DNA of 64,000 bases, taken from assembly GCA_008360975.2 (NCBI GenBank), contig CM039184.1:45021797-45085796 (forward strand), given 5' to 3'. The translations under genes and the position numbers were made by a program. Below are positions 31,043 through 46,000 of this stretch, piece by piece. Below the pieces are notes generated by a model, which worked only from the letters and a program-made list of their open reading frames with translations, made no database searches and was not told the DNA's origin. The first letter of the stretch is position 1. Every line of letters begins with the position of its first letter. Origin of the DNA: Lichenostomus cassidix (taxonomy: Eukaryota > Chordata > Aves > Passeriformes > Meliphagidae).

Positions 31043-34000
31043 GTAAGAAATCCACAGCTGGTATGGGCTGTCGTTCTAGTGGGGCCATACCCACCCCACC
31101 GGGAGGGTGTCAGATGGTGACGTGGTGTTAGCAAAAATCTGTATTCCACTTTGTACCATGCTCCTCCCATAGGTACATAGCTCAAGTTCCGGGTCCTGGG
31201 TGGGGTTGCTTTTGAGATCTGGTCTGCTAGAATACACATGTAAAATTATTACCAGGCAGTAATGGTAGGTCTCTGGGCATTTCTCCAAGCTTGGAGAAAC
31301 ATGGCTGGGTTCAAAGCAGAAGTTACCAAAAGTTTGACATCATCCTGCTCCAGCAGGAAAACTTGATGTTTCAGCATTGTGCAGGAGCTATCCAATGTCC
31401 TCTTTTCAGTTTGAAAACAGCTATTGCCATGTGAGATATGTATACTGTAATTTTTTGTCCCAGTGTCAGTTTTTGTGCTTCCTAGCACTCAGCTACCAGT
31501 GCTCTCAAGCAGCCAGATCATCCTTTACTCACGTTGTTTGCATGTTTGGAAAAGTACATTACAGGCTGCTTTCGTGACCCCAAATGCTGTGCCGATACCC
31601 CTAGTGCAAGGTGCATGCTTTCATAGCCCAAATAGCCCAAATGGTTTGGTTGAGTGGTGTCCCTGGTGGTCGGAGACCCCAAAGTCATACTTAACTGCCC
31701 CTTGAACTGGTGCTGCTTTCCTCATTACGAGAAAACTTGCCATAACTGAGCTGGTTACTGTCCCGTTCTTCTTAGTTCACGTTTAACGTGCTCCTGCAGA
31801 GAAAACATTGTGTGGTTCCATTCCATAGCCTAGTGGCTTGAAGAGTAATCATTGTATTAACTCACCAGGAGTACAAACAGTTCATCTGGCAACACTGGGA
31901 GCATGTTTAATGCCATGGCCATGATAGTTGCTTGCACATCCTTGTGTCCCAGTGGGTCACAGAAATGAAGAGTAAAGCAGAAGACTTTGCTGGAAATCCA
32001 AAGGTTTGTTTCTAGCACTTCCATTTTGCTGCAAACTAGAGACCTTAACTGTGCCTGTGTGCTACCCTGAGGTGTAAAGGAAATGGTCTGCGTGTTTTGG
32101 ACTCAGCCTTATGGATTGCTGTGAAGCATCCTGTGTATCCACTTGTCACTCTTATCTTTATATCCATCTAAGCAGATACACGTCTGTGTATAACCCTAAG
32201 CTATACCTATGTACCTGAAAGTGTTTCTGTATGTGTATTATTGATATAAGAGTGGCTGCATTTGCTGTCCCCATCATATATACCTCCTGCTGCATACACA
32301 GTGTGGCCCTGGTTCTGTTTGTAGTCAGTAATTCAGGTCATAACGTTTTGCCACCTCATGTCATGTAGCAAATACTTGGCACAATGTTGCAGCTCGTCTG
32401 TTTCTGAATTTTCCTCTGTATTTTTTTTCTCCCCTAATTTTGCCATTGTGTATCCTTGCACTGCTGTAGCCTTCATAGCTGTCAACAATGAGCTAAAGAG
32501 CGGCTATGGATCTGGGCAGTTAGTGCTGTGCTGAGATTGGGAAGATTGATCTGAGGAACACTGCAGGAGAGTGGACTTTGATAAGGAGCCTTGAAATGAA
32601 ATTGTAGAAGAGTGTTGGCTTAGGGTGGGAACTGGGTAAGGATTTATGCCCTCAGATGGTGAGAAGAAATGAAAACAAGAAAAAGAACCAGATGTGGGAT
32701 GACACGGAGCTGCCTGACAAGGAGACTCTTGAGGAGGTATGAAGAGAGATAATTGGTACCAGCTTAAACCTGGGAAGGGAAGTATGGAATCTTGTACTTC
32801 GGTAGAAGTTTTTTTGGAGATAACATTAGGGCTGTAGTGACACAGTGTTGGAAGGAAACATCAAAGCTCTTTTAGTAAGGATGAGAAGTTACAGGATTTG
32901 TTTTTTTAAGGTTCTCAGTGCCCATGATTGAAATTAAGATCCCTTCATCCAACCATTCTTTTGTTACCAGCACATGTCTCTAGAATTCACTGGTAATTTC
33001 ATTGAAGTATTCCTATGCTTTGGACATGATACTGTTGCTATCAAGTACAATGCAAACTGAAGGAAGATAAATCCAGTGCATTTCAGAGGTAACGCTCTAT
33101 ATAGACCTGAATTTAGTGCAATGCAATGTGATTTGTTGCATTGGTTTGCCAAAAATTGTACAGTAAAAAATACACGAGCTCCCCCAGCATTTAAATTGTG
33201 AAATCAGTTTTAAAGAAAATGGAAATGGCAGAATTAAGTTGTACCTGAGACCTTAATTTTCTTAGTAGGTACATTCCACTTTTTATATACTTTATTCCTT
33301 GGCCCTGTACCTCTGACTCCACTTCTTGGGCTTCAGGTGAATGAGTCTGTTGAGTTTCATTCAGCCTTGCATTTTGTAAAAGCTAAGGCTTTCTATCTAA
33401 AAGTTTTCAGCTTGGTATTGGCAGCTGGGCCACTGAAACTTTTTTCAAGCTATAATATGTATTTTCAGCCAGCAGTATAAAAATAAGTAATTTTTCTTTT
33501 CAAATGACAATTTGGTGCAGCTGAAGTGTTTGAGGTAGACTTTATTTGGAGTTCATTTCAAATAACTTTTTAAATGTTCCCTCTCTAAAGATGCAAGATT
33601 TTACATTTGATTTGTGTTTTATTGGAATCTATATTGGAATATATCTTTATTGGATCTGAATCTTTTCCAGAGTGTGGGCTGCAGAGATGAGTGTTGGTTA
33701 TGTGTCCATGAATTATGAGAATACTTTCATATTCCAAGCACTTCCACAACAACCTGAAAGTTCATTAAGAGTAGATGCTAGGCCACTTTCTAATTAAGTC
33801 AGGCTACTGCTTTGAACAAGGTGACTTTGAGTCCCTCTGAACAGACTATCAGAAGGCAAGTATTTTCTAACTCAAAGCCCTAGATGGAGTACAGGTTGAG
33901 GTGGCTCTAGATGATCTCTAAAGGAGTTGTAGTAACAGATGTCTTATTTGTTAGCTCATGTTTCATTCTTATCTAGAACTCGATTGAATACTTTTTTGTG

Positions 34001-37000
34001 TGTGTGTTCAGCATTGCTTATGCATGTTGTATTTAATGAATAGAGAGAAAAATGCTGAATTAAGATAATGAACCCTAATGAAATTAGCTGCATTATTTGG
34101 TGGCTAGTGCAGAACTGCTTTCCAAATCCAGCTCTTCATGTTTAGCAACTGACTTTAAAGTCTTCCCATTGCCCAAGCTCTCATTTTGTTTCTGTGGCAT
34201 GCAGTTGTTCCTTAAATGTACTATTTTTTTGGTTTTGTTTTGTTCTTCAACCAAACAGTAGAGCTGGTGGGAGAAAGTAAGAATACAAGTGGTGTGATAC
34301 AGGGCTGGTAATGGGCTTAGGAAAATATTTTCTTGTATGCTTGTCATTGATGCCTTTCTGGGGGGAAGCAGGGGGTTAGTGAGTTAGTCAGTGAGTTCAT
34401 GGCTGCTGTTAAAGAATTGGTTGGTTGACTTTGCAAATTGTGCCAGCTACAGCTTGTATCAAATGTCACCTATTTCAATTTGTAACTTTTAATGTAAAGA
34501 AAGAGTGAAATTAGAACAGCATGATACATAAGAGTTCTTGTGTCCTGAAAGCTAGATGTTAGCCTGGCATGAAAATTCCTGTTTTGCAGTGGTCAGATAA
34601 CTTCTTGTCACTTGAACACTTGATCTGTCTGTACTATGGCAGTATTAAAAACCATCACCTGACTTGAACACTGTTGGTCATGAGAAGCTGCTGAGCAGCC
34701 TGTTGACTGTCCTTAGAAGTGGTGAGCAGAGAGGATCAAAACTAGTCCCATGCACCCTTCTGAAGTCAGTGCAGTTTGAAAGTGACTCCCTGTGATTTTC
34801 TGTCCCAGTCTTGTGAGGTTTAACTGTCTTTTCAGCCGTGGTTGATTTATGCAGTTGATCAGGGGTGACAGTGATTTTTAAAACCTCCAGTAGATGTTTT
34901 GTGATTGATTTGATGAGGCAAAAACCAGTAGCACTTGTGGACCAGTGGAAACCTCCAAGAAGTAACAGTTGTGGGAAGGAGACAGAGATGGCACTGGCTG
35001 TTCATGGAAGCAGCTTGGGTACTCTGAGTCTTCTCCCTATGCCAAGAAGAAAGGAGGAACGTTAATAATTAAAGTGGGTTTATTTGTATTCAAGGGATTT
35101 CTAGTTTAGTCAAATGTCTTGTCTAGCTAAATGTTGCTCAAACGCAGCAAGTGTGGAGAGACAGACCTTGCTTCCAGTACACGGGGGTGGAGGTTCAGAA
35201 GATCACTGTCAGTTTTCCCGGTGCAACTTTGTGAGTGTTGCATTGTGCCTTACACGTGACTGATTTAGTAAGAAGAAGGTAGGGATTTTGGAGAACAAGA
35301 TAGCTTAGGGAGTCACAAAGACAGGCCAGCTCATTCCATCTGTACTTCACTGGTCTAACTCTGGCTCGGAATGGAAGAAGAGAAGGTTGCTGTCATTCTG
35401 TAATTGTTGCAGTCTTTGGTGAAACAAATAGGTAGTAAATCAGTGTCCACACTACAGTACCACCCTATGCTGGACATGTGCTGTCTTTGCTTTCTGTGGA
35501 TAAAGGCATTGTCAGAATAGAGTTTGACTTCACTTTTCTCTTCCTTCTTTGTCCTTGCTTCTCTTTTCAACTTCTTCTGCAATACAGAATAGTAGATAAA
35601 CCATGGAAAACCATGGTTTACAGCCTGGATACCTGGCTGCTGTAGAATCGCTGAAGACAATATTCTGCATATCCAAGAGCACTTAATAATCTGACCTCAG
35701 CAATGTTCTTGATGTAAGGGCCTTGTTTGGATTTATGGAGCATGTGAAGCTAATTCAACTGTTGAAACAGAGCTTCTCTGTCTTTGGAAATGATGAAAAG
35801 ATAAGAGCAGAGGGCTGCCACACAGACAGACTTGGATGGATTGGGACCATAGTCTGAGAGAACATTTTCCTGCCTCTCAGCAGTGCTTCAAAAATTCCTG
35901 GTTTTCTGTGATTAAAGCCAGGAGAACAATACTAAGCTAAGCACTGCTATCTTGCCCTGTGTTGATGGCTGAACCATAGCTGAAGTGGCAGAATACAAAT
36001 ACCTTCAACTTGTTCCTGACCTAAAGGCAGTAAGATTTCTGCTCCCTTTCTCTTGACGTTTTTATCTGTAGTATATGTCATGTTTTTCTGCTTTGACTTC
36101 GCTCACAGCCCTGATATTTTCTAAGTTAGTTGTAGAGCCTATGTTGAGAGTTCATGAATGGAAAGAAAAGCATGTGTGTTTGAAATCAGGAAAATTGAAG
36201 AAAACATGCCAGCTGGAATTCAGAGTTTCTCTTGGAATATGGTCAAATTGACATTTTATACTCTGTAAGTTGGGTTGGTTTAGCTATTTCATGTTTGTTT
36301 CACCTGATCTGCCCTCAGTTCATATAAAAGTGATGATCTTGATGGTAGCATGCCATTGGTAATTGTTTCTTTTCATATTAGGCTGGCCTGTTTGGGTAGC
36401 TATTTATGCAACTTGTATACAGTCTTTTTAAGCACAGCCATATTAGTTTAGGTAGGAAAGTATGGTGTGCATGTGAGTGTGTATATAAATATTTGCCTAT
36501 ATTTTTTAATAACCATTGCAAATATTATTTAACAACTTTTTTAGGCAAAGAAAAATGTTCTTCATGTCTAAGTGTAAAATCAGTAAATATCTAACAGCTG
36601 TAAAACTAAGTCTAATTTGTGCTTTTTAGAGGAATCTTCCTAAAACGTTGTGCTTTTAACTTCACACATTCCGGAAATTAGTTTTATTTTTATAGTAACA
36701 TGTTTTTTTAAAGTGTGGTCTCGATGTTATTAGTACCAGTGTCCTTCTTCCCAAAACATGTAGTTAATATTTTCTTTTCAATTCCTTGTGTTCATTTGTT
36801 TTTCTAGTTATACACCTGATAGTTTTTGCATCTTTTCTTTTTTCCTTTTTCTTCAGGAGCAGTTGGTCATCATGGTGACAGTCTTGCAGAGAAGATTCTT
36901 TCTGCGCTTCCCAAAATTCCTGGCCACAAGACTGATGTGATGGTTAACATGGTGGAACTTACAGCACTGCAGACTACAGATGAAACTTGCAGTATTATAG

Positions 37001-40000
37001 CACCTGGCTGTTTAGCACAACCAAAGTAAACATTCTTTGCTTCTTTCTTTTATTTATTTTTTTTAATGTTAAATAGGTTTGGTAGCTCTCTGTGGAAAAA
37101 TGAACAGTGAACAAGTCTTTAAAAAAGCAAAAGAAAACTGTCAAGCTTACAACAAAACCCCATCTGGTAGTAATTCTGCTGGAATGTAATAGTCTATACG
37201 TGTGCATTAAGTGAGCAAGCAAGATAAGACTTCCACAAGTGGGAGAATCTCAAGACCTTTTAGCTTTGGGTTGTTTAAATTGCTGTAGATTACTGTGGCA
37301 GAAATCAGTACAGATTAAACACCAAGAATTCTCCTTGTGACTTGTCTTTTTCTGCCTAAGTAACAGGTTATCCAAACAGGTAGGTCTTAATTGTGACATC
37401 CTTTTCCCATAAGCCTCTTTATAAAGTTAGCTGCATGCTGAATTTTTGTTAGAGTAGCTGTTAATTTAAGGTTTTATCCCTGTTTTCAAACACAGTACCT
37501 GTGGAGAAGGATAATAAGGTACAAATTTAGGTGTACAGACAGCTTCGTGGGGGCCTCATTTTGCTTGAACAAGAACAACCTAAAAGCAGTAACTTCAAAC
37601 AATGGTACTTAGCTATGTGTAATGTGTAGCTATGACTTTACAGGCAAAGTGCATCAGATTGATATTTCACTTTCTAAATTTAGTTGTCTAAACCAAAACG
37701 TTCTTGCAGCTTCTGTTACTATGCAAAAACAAGGAAACATACCAGGTGCTGGTTTCACTAAAAAAAAAAATTCTCATCAGTGCTCTAGAAATTAATGCAG
37801 TGCAAAGGAGATTAAAAGTTCTCTTTTACTATAATGCTCTCTTCAGAGATGAGCTATTTAATACAGTTTCTGTTCTTCTTTTTTGACTCCTGTTGTGATT
37901 TCACACCTGCTCTGTATCCTTCTTCTTCCCTTCCCCCCAACAAAGATTTCACAGATTTCCATGGTTACCAACATATGGTCTTTATTTTCTGAGAGCCTCC
38001 AGATCCTTTGTCACCTTCCATCTCCCACACGTGCTGTAACTGGGTCCTGTTTCTAGGTTTTGCATTGCATACCTCTCTTCTTCCGTAGAAGTTGGAGAGG
38101 AAATGTTTCCTCCTAGAGGTGGACTCAGTTTTAACTTGCTGCTGGGATGATTAGCTTAAATAAAATTTCCTCTGGTTTTGTTCTCACTACATGCTTTCTA
38201 GCTGATTCCTGATGTAGAAGTGATATGTCTTTAAATATCTGTCTGCACAGCAAAATGAAGCGGTCATTGTCCATGGTAGAACTCTGTGGTAGCTGTTTGG
38301 GATAACTTTGAGTAGCTACCACACACAAAATTCTGGCAGTGCAGAGTAGGAAAAAAAAAATAGATATTTACTGTCCTGAGATTGTTGACCTGTGCTACCA
38401 CTCCATTGTTTCTCCATATTGACATTGAGGACACTAAAGGTAGGGCTGGTAAGGTTAAATTATGACTTCAGTCATATAGTCATGTCTTAAGAACAGTGGA
38501 CAGAGTTTTACTATGTTCTAAGGTGGCTAGTAGCATATATATATATACATCAAGGTTTGTTTGCCTATTTGCTGGCTGATGGGAAGGTGCCCTCTGTTAA
38601 CAGTAGTTACTGTTCACATGTCTTCAGAAAGTCTCATGTGGACACAACTGGTTAAAGAACAGCAGGATTTGGCTACAAGAATCAAGTGTGGCAAAGTTAC
38701 ATGACAGCAGCTGATACCTGGTACTGAAGCAGTGGTGCCATTAACAGACCAGTCTATAACAGCTTCTCCAGAATACCCTCCCTCTGCAAAGTCATAGTAC
38801 AAAATGTGTTATTCAGGAAATTTTTAGGAACAGATTTGACAAATATTTTAAGCAGTCTTAATCTTGCCTTGGAGCAGAGCATAGGGACTAGATGACCTCT
38901 GAAAATCTCTCTTGTGATCACTTTTCACAACTGAAGAAGATTTGTGAACCTTAGAAGAGTCTCCAAACTCCAAGGAAAGTGACACTGTGATGTTCAACCT
39001 GTCTTTCACTTCTTCTCCAGCTATGTAATGATCAGGAATAGTTTCTAGTTTAAAATAGGCACTTCCAAATTATCTTAAGACAGTTTGATGAAGAGTGCTT
39101 GAAATCATAATAGTGGCTGAATATGTGGCTGAAGGTGGTAGTTTCCATTCTGTTCAACAGGACTTTTCTCAGTTTTCGATTATAAATACCAACATTAATC
39201 ATCTTTGCTAGTGTAAAATGGTTGTTTTTCTGAAGCACTGAAATGGATTAAAAATTCCCACCAGTAAGTTTCTGTGTCAATTCCTTAGAAACAACCAATT
39301 CCTCATCAACTTGCTTGCTGCCCTTGGTAGCTGGCTCAGAAGTATTTCTTGTAATTGAAAACTTAAGTCTTCATTTCTATTTGTAAATTATGTATGGCAA
39401 GGATTGTTCCTCTGCTTGTAAATTTTCTGTTTACTCTGATGAGTGAAAGTGCCAGCTCTTCCTCCCGAGACAGGACCAGTGACTTCAGTTACACCCAAGT
39501 GAAATGTGTGGGGGCTCTTTCACATGAAATTTTGTGATCAGACTGTTGCATTTCAGATTCGCATATTCAGAATATCTTTTAAATGTTTTCATTATTTTCT
39601 CTGAAGTAATATTTGAGCATGCTATTTCGACATGTCATGAGGGGAGAGAGAGAATGTCTGGTCCTTGCATACAGCTTGCTATATTTAACTTCTGTTATGG
39701 AATGCCACTCCAGCAGAAACATCTGGGCTCAGTTACGGAGTTAGCAAACAGAATTAATGAATAATTTATGGTTGGTGTGGTGAAATAAAGCAGGGTTCTT
39801 TTCTCAAATCTAGGGAAATAATGGGCTTCTTTAAAGATTTAGATGAAAATGCAAATGCCATATGCTGCTTGAGTTACTGTACTTTGAAGGTACTCTCTTT
39901 GTGAGGAAGGGAATTTCTCAAAAAAAATCCCTCAAACTATTCTACAGTTCTTGATTTTATTAGGCTTATTAGCCTCAAAAATCTCACAGAGTAATTTTTT

Positions 40001-43000
40001 GCCCTTCTGTTGTCACTGACATGTTGCTGTTCCAGTGTGGATGATAGTAGAGTTATGCTCTTTGAGATTGTATCAAAATATTTTATTGATTTTTATATAC
40101 AGATGCATGTATATAACAGCAAGGAAATAGTTCATAGTTATTTAGCTAAAGACATCCACTCTTGATCAGAACTGCTGGTTTCTGTTATAGAAAAACAGTA
40201 GCCACTCTGTCCTTTCAAAGAAGTGATGTGTACTAGAAGTGGAATTGTAGTGAAAGCTTAGTGGTAGGGGTGATTTAAAAAAAATGATCACAGTTCTCTT
40301 GCTGATCTTTGTATTTTGATAACCTATACAGTGTTTTTGGAGGAATTAATCCAAATTTCAGCTTCCGTTTTTAAGCATACATGTAGTGGCTGCTAGGTGT
40401 TGCCTGTTTGGATGGATATCAAGCTCTGTGTGTTTGTGAGCAATCCATCCGGTACATTTGATAACATTTTGGCCACGTTGTTTCTCAAAGCACCCATCTT
40501 GTGTTTTAAAATATTTTTTTAGCGTGTTGAAGCATCTTGCTATCGGTAATTAGTTTATCTTGATGTAGATTTATGTTTTCCATCTCTTGCGAGCTGGGAG
40601 CTGAGGTGCATGAAGTCCCCATGGCTCCCTAAACCCCACATGAGGGTTCAGATGCCTGAATCCTGGTCACAGGCTGTGGCTAGCACAGGTCTTTCCCATG
40701 AGAATTTTCTCCTGTGTTTTACAAACAAAGATAAAGTTTGGATGTTATTAAAAACAATGCCTCGAGATTTGGACAGTTCAGGCCTGGCCAATCAGGCCCA
40801 GGGGGAGGTTTCTGACTGACCAATCTGAGTGACCTCTGAAAATTCTATATAAGCTGGAATCAAATAATAAAAGCACTCTTTTTTCATGCCACCCTGAGAA
40901 TCCAGGTCTTTTTCTCTGCTAGTGGCTCAATAGCGACATCAGGTCTGTGGTGTGTGAGAAGAAAAAGTAAAGATTCATATGACGCTGTGGGTCGCTGAAG
41001 GAATATCCATGTTTGCTCTATTTTCAATCTGCTTTTTTGTTAGCTAGGAACACTTTTGATGTGCTCTCCTATTTTGCTGAATAAACTGAATATTTAATTT
41101 GCTTATGCATATTTCAAGAACTTGCTGAATAGATATTTCTTGCCTGTTTTTCCTGTCTTGCTTCCTTTCTCCCATGTTTGAAGTTTGCAGGCTTCTTAGA
41201 ATTCAATATGGTGTTAAAATCTTTTAAAAAGTCCAGATTTTTTATTTAAAATATATATCTATTTAATAGAATAGACAAAGAACCATTGGATTCTTACAGC
41301 AAGTGTTTTTCCATAAAGATGAAAAATTTTAATGTTACTCAGTTCATGTTTGTGCTGCTATGCCTAAAGCAGTTCAATAAGCAATATAGCTGAGCTGTCT
41401 GGGCACTTTTGACAGAGCAGATGGAGCCACTAAATAATCTGTATTTGCACTGGGGAGAGAAATAACAAGTTGACAATGAAGAGAGCATGTTGATGTGTGT
41501 GATGCAGAAAGCATTGTTATGCAGGCCAAATGTTTGAATCCCTCAAAAATCTTTATTTAGGTCTTTGTATGAGGAGTGGGAAGGTAAGTGTGCTGGGGGA
41601 GTGGGTTAAAAATTAGGACATTTCTGGAGATGGAATGATAAAATTGCAATGTCTCATGTTAATTGCAGTTGAAAATACATCTCCCAGTCCTTCTGAGTTC
41701 TGAGGTTGTTATTCACGTTTTGGACTGATCAGTCCTTTTTACAAATGCTACAATTTGGATGGAGAAGAAAGCTCCACTCCAGCTGCATTTTTGCATTTGG
41801 GCATGATGTGACGATTCAGTTCTCCTCTGGTACTGGTGGAACTTTACTGAACATAAAGGAAGGCCATGAGGTGAGGGGACTTGTACTCCAGTCCCGATTC
41901 TGCTGTCAGCTTGCAACATGATCTCAGACAGGTCACTTAATTTCTTTCTTCATCTGATAGCTGTTGTAGTCCTTGTCCAAGGAACTTGTTTTCTAAACCA
42001 GTAAAACAGGGAGTTTCTTGGGATACAAGGTTGCAGACTGAAGGCACAAATATCCTAGGGGTCCTGAACTTTGGGGGTGCAAGTAACAGTGCAGATGAAT
42101 ACACGGGGAGTTACAGTGTCAGGACTATCAAAAACAGGATCTCCATTTGTGCTTTCTTTGGTACTGTGCCCTTCCCACTCCTACTCACAGTGCTTTGTTA
42201 CCCTGGGGAGGGAGACAGATTTGAGTTTTATTCACCTGGTCTTCTTTACTGGGAACTGATGACACAGTTTCGGTGATCTCTGTGTAACACACACTGCAGT
42301 ATTCTTTGAACAATCACATGTATGATGTGAATTTCAAATGGAGGATTTTTTTTGTGCATGTATGGCAAAGAAAAGGGCAACAAAAATTAAAACTGAGGAG
42401 GAGAATAAAGTCTGTATTTAATCTGGGAAATAGACATTTTCTGAATTATTGGTTTTATTCTCTTGGAGTGCTTTTTGTTTATTTTTTTTAACCAGGGAAC
42501 AAGCATCTGAAGGATATTGCTGTTTTGTTTTTTGGGATTTTTTTTAACAGTAGGATTCTTGGATCTTTTTGGTATTTTCAATTTTAAAAAATATTTCCTT
42601 TACATCAGCTGTAAATACTAATTAGGAGAAAAACCTACAACTTTTTTTTTCACGCATAAGTTTTTAGAAGGTTATAAAAAGAAGGCAGTTTTGAACAGTG
42701 TTATTCTTGAATGAGCTGGAAATTTATGGCATAAATTGGAGTAATTTTCCTTTCTGGAATGTTAATATTAAAGAGGAAATGTTACTATTGCAGTAAGAAA
42801 ATCCAGATGTCATGACTATATTGCTTCATATCCACTGCGAGTCTCGCACAGGAGAAAGGGTAACCCAAAACAAAGGATGGCAAGGATCTTTCAGACAGGG
42901 AGAGAGACAGCTTCGTGCTAAAAACTGCTTTTGGATCTGCCCCGGTATGTTGGTGGTGGTTCAGTAACAGCGGGGTGCTCCCTGCGTGTCCCTGCTGCTG

Positions 43001-46000
43001 GGGTGTTTCTCCAGCTTTTCTGCTGCTGGACACTTCCCCCTGGTGGAAGCTGCATGCTCCTGCTCTCCCGGGACCCGGCCTCCGGTCTCTGCTGCCGTGC
43101 TCTGCTTAACTCTGCTCCTAAAGATTGTTTTAAACCTAAATTCAATGCCTCCAAGACAAAAAGAAACCAAAATCAACCAACCCCCCAAAAAGCCACCACC
43201 CGTGGTACAGCTGTTTCCTATCTTCCTTTCTGACCAAGGCGAGCAGCACTTTTGGGAGAGAGAAGGAGGTTTTAACTGCAGAATATATGAAAAGCAGCCA
43301 TCCCATTGCATTAAATAAATCTCTGAAACATTCTTTCACCAATGTCAGGTGAAATTGCAGCCCAACCCTGTGCTTCCAGGACTCCTATTGTGCCACTAAG
43401 ATCCATTTTTAGGGAAATGAATTGCGCTTTAGAGGGTTTTTATATTGGTACCTTTTGCCTTATCAGCAGTCCAGCCAAAAGATGCTTCACTAAGTGGTGG
43501 ATTGGGCAGTAGGAATGACCCAAACACAGCATCCCTTCCTCCCTCCCTCCTCCATGCTCCTGGACTGCAGCCTTCCTGATCACCACTTCGTTGTACTCAT
43601 ACAAGCTTTAAGCACAGTACTGAATTGAGGCCTATTCAGCATTTCCTCATTGTTTGAAATTTCTCAAGGCATCTTCTTGTTGGAAATAAGAGCCCTGGCT
43701 GCATGAGGTTCTGGGGTTTGTCAGTCAAGACAAGCTTTCCAGGAGACACTTTCTGCTCAGTTTCAAATCAGCCTGAATCAAATGAACGTAATTGACTGTT
43801 GCCACAGGATGAGATGAACAAGCTGATAAGATTTATTATATCTTACAATAAATGTGTATATTTGCCCGGATCCTTTCAACGTGGGACCTCCTTGAAATGG
43901 AAAAAAAGGAAGGGGTGAGAGGGCTCAGAATGGAAAATTTTTGAAAGAGGTCAAGACCTCCAGCTTGCCTGTGCTGTGTAACATACAGCATTGGTGGAAG
44001 ACCTTGCTGCTGCCCTGCAAAACCCCAGTTTGCTGCTCTAGTGGGTTTGTTGAAGTAACCAGCAGAGGAATCTCATGAGGATTCTTTGCCTGACCATTCT
44101 CCTGCCTAATGGGTGCCACATTTTTGTCAATCATATGTTATGACAGAGCTCAGGAGCCTTAGAAATTGTGTTCTAGATAAGGGAAAGTTTGAAGCCTATT
44201 TTCCTTGAGATAAAAAAATTGGGCTGACAAGCTCTTGGCATCAGTTGGGTAGCTCTTCCTTATCTATGTCTCTCAGCCCACAAAAAGGATTTCTGGAGGT
44301 TTTGGGAAGCTGGACTGCTCAAGACTTCATTCTTGTGCTTTGAGAACCTCTGATTGCCCTCTTTGTCTGGGCTACCCGGGCTTAGTAATAAAAGTGTTCA
44401 GACAGAATTCAAATTTTTTTTCCTGGGCTCTCTGACACTATCATAGCAATCCTCAGAATACAAGGTTTAAGAGGTTTGAGATGCTGTTGTCTGTAGAAGC
44501 AGTTAGGTGAAAATGACAAAATCAGAACCCTTCATGCTTAATTTTTTGAAGACATATTTTTAGTTTTGAAGAAAGACTCTCTGTATTTATATTCTCCATA
44601 TAATCTCTATTTGAGTTCTGTCATGAAGTCCGAAGTTTTTGACTTTCCTTTGTCCATGGAAAGACACAATAAATTTGAATATTACCCTGAAGTTTTCCAG
44701 CCAGCAACATGTCTGAGTACTTGCATCTTCAGCTGGTTATCAGAGCAAAGTAGCTTGATGCTTATAAAGAAATTCAGTGAGTACAACCCCTCAGCTAGTT
44801 TATCTTCTAGCTAATCCCTAGTTACCATTGTGCTGTGTCCTGCAGGTTCATTCCTTGCAAGATAGCAAGAAGGACCAACTTCTTTCTGATGACTCAACAG
44901 AAGGAGTAACTACTGATGTCTGCAGTCAGGACAGAAAGGGAAGATCTTTATGTTGCTTAGGGGCCATGTTTTTTTGGCTCTCTTTAGCATTTCTTCTAAA
45001 ACTGACATCACTTTTGTTCCCTTAATGCTTTTGTTTGTGAATTTTGTGAGTTTCTTTTTTCCCCTGTGTAAGTTTGGAAACTGCTTTTCTCTTGGTGTGG
45101 CCACAGCACATTTTCCTGCAGATGTATTCAGAGTTTAATAGTAGCATAAAGAGTGTGTCGGTTCAAGTAGACTTTATGGTTCTCTAAAGCGAGCTCTGAT
45201 CTTTCTTGTGTTATAGTATGATCTCCCAGAGACTATTGCTTTGGCTGATGTGAAATTTTTCTAAGACTAGCTCTTACTCTGCTTGGCCAACTCCCTTCAA
45301 GTTTGCCTCCTGAATGACCTCAACAGCGAGGTTTTAAAATGCAATGATATGCATTGGCCTTATTACATACTGCAGAATTACTCATTTGCTGTTCAACCAT
45401 AGTGCCAGACAGAGAGTTGACAGAGTGACCTGGAGGGGTGTTTTAGTTTATCATTTTCATGCTATAAAGTAAGCCTGCTGTATCTTACAGCAGAAAGAAA
45501 TGTGCCCTGATAGACTGATGAGAAGAACAAATGACAGCTGCTCATTTGGATGACGAAGTAATGTTTGGGAAGGAAACAGTATTATCTGTTGGCAGTAAGT
45601 CTGATTGCAAGTTTTGACTATATGATTGGGGTTATTTCATGATTCCAGACTTAATGTGAACCAGGAATCAAAGTTAACACAAGGTAAAATTTATGTGAAG
45701 TGAGCTATTTACATGTCAGAGCTTGAAGATGCATTTACTTTGAAAAGTAGACAGAACCTTGCACAGAGAAATACTCTGTTTTTGTACAGATAAATACATA
45801 CACAACTATTGATTATAATTTAGTTGAGCCAAAAATCCAGCATTCTTTTCTGCTATTTAGCATAGCTAAATAATATTTAGCTTGGCTTCTGTTATTTAGA
45901 TGGCAGATCTTTTGGAACATTATTCATGATGCCTAGATCTACAGCTCACATGTATGTGTGTGTGTGTGTGTGTGTGTTGTTTTTCTGATGTGTAGTATAG

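Larger units (their letters stand above)
30090..31045. promoter_or_regulatory. SCFD2: CpG island over SCFD2 promoter and exon 1
   Basis: GC content and CpG density jump at about 30090 and fall back just after the exon 1 donor at 31042. The island covers the promoter, the start codon and all of exon 1. Long antisense and shifted open frames (for example 30013-31239 on the minus strand) result from the composition. Confidence 0.85.

Noticed and set aside
30013..31239. 408-codon open frame on the minus strand across the SCFD2 promoter and exon 1
   Set aside because: It is antisense to a well-supported exon in a CpG island. The product is low-complexity R/A/G/P/H-rich with no domain.
40607..40938. 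Full-length provirus or flanking retroviral genes next to the LTR
   Set aside because: No second LTR, primer-binding site or gag/pol-like frame is visible on either side.
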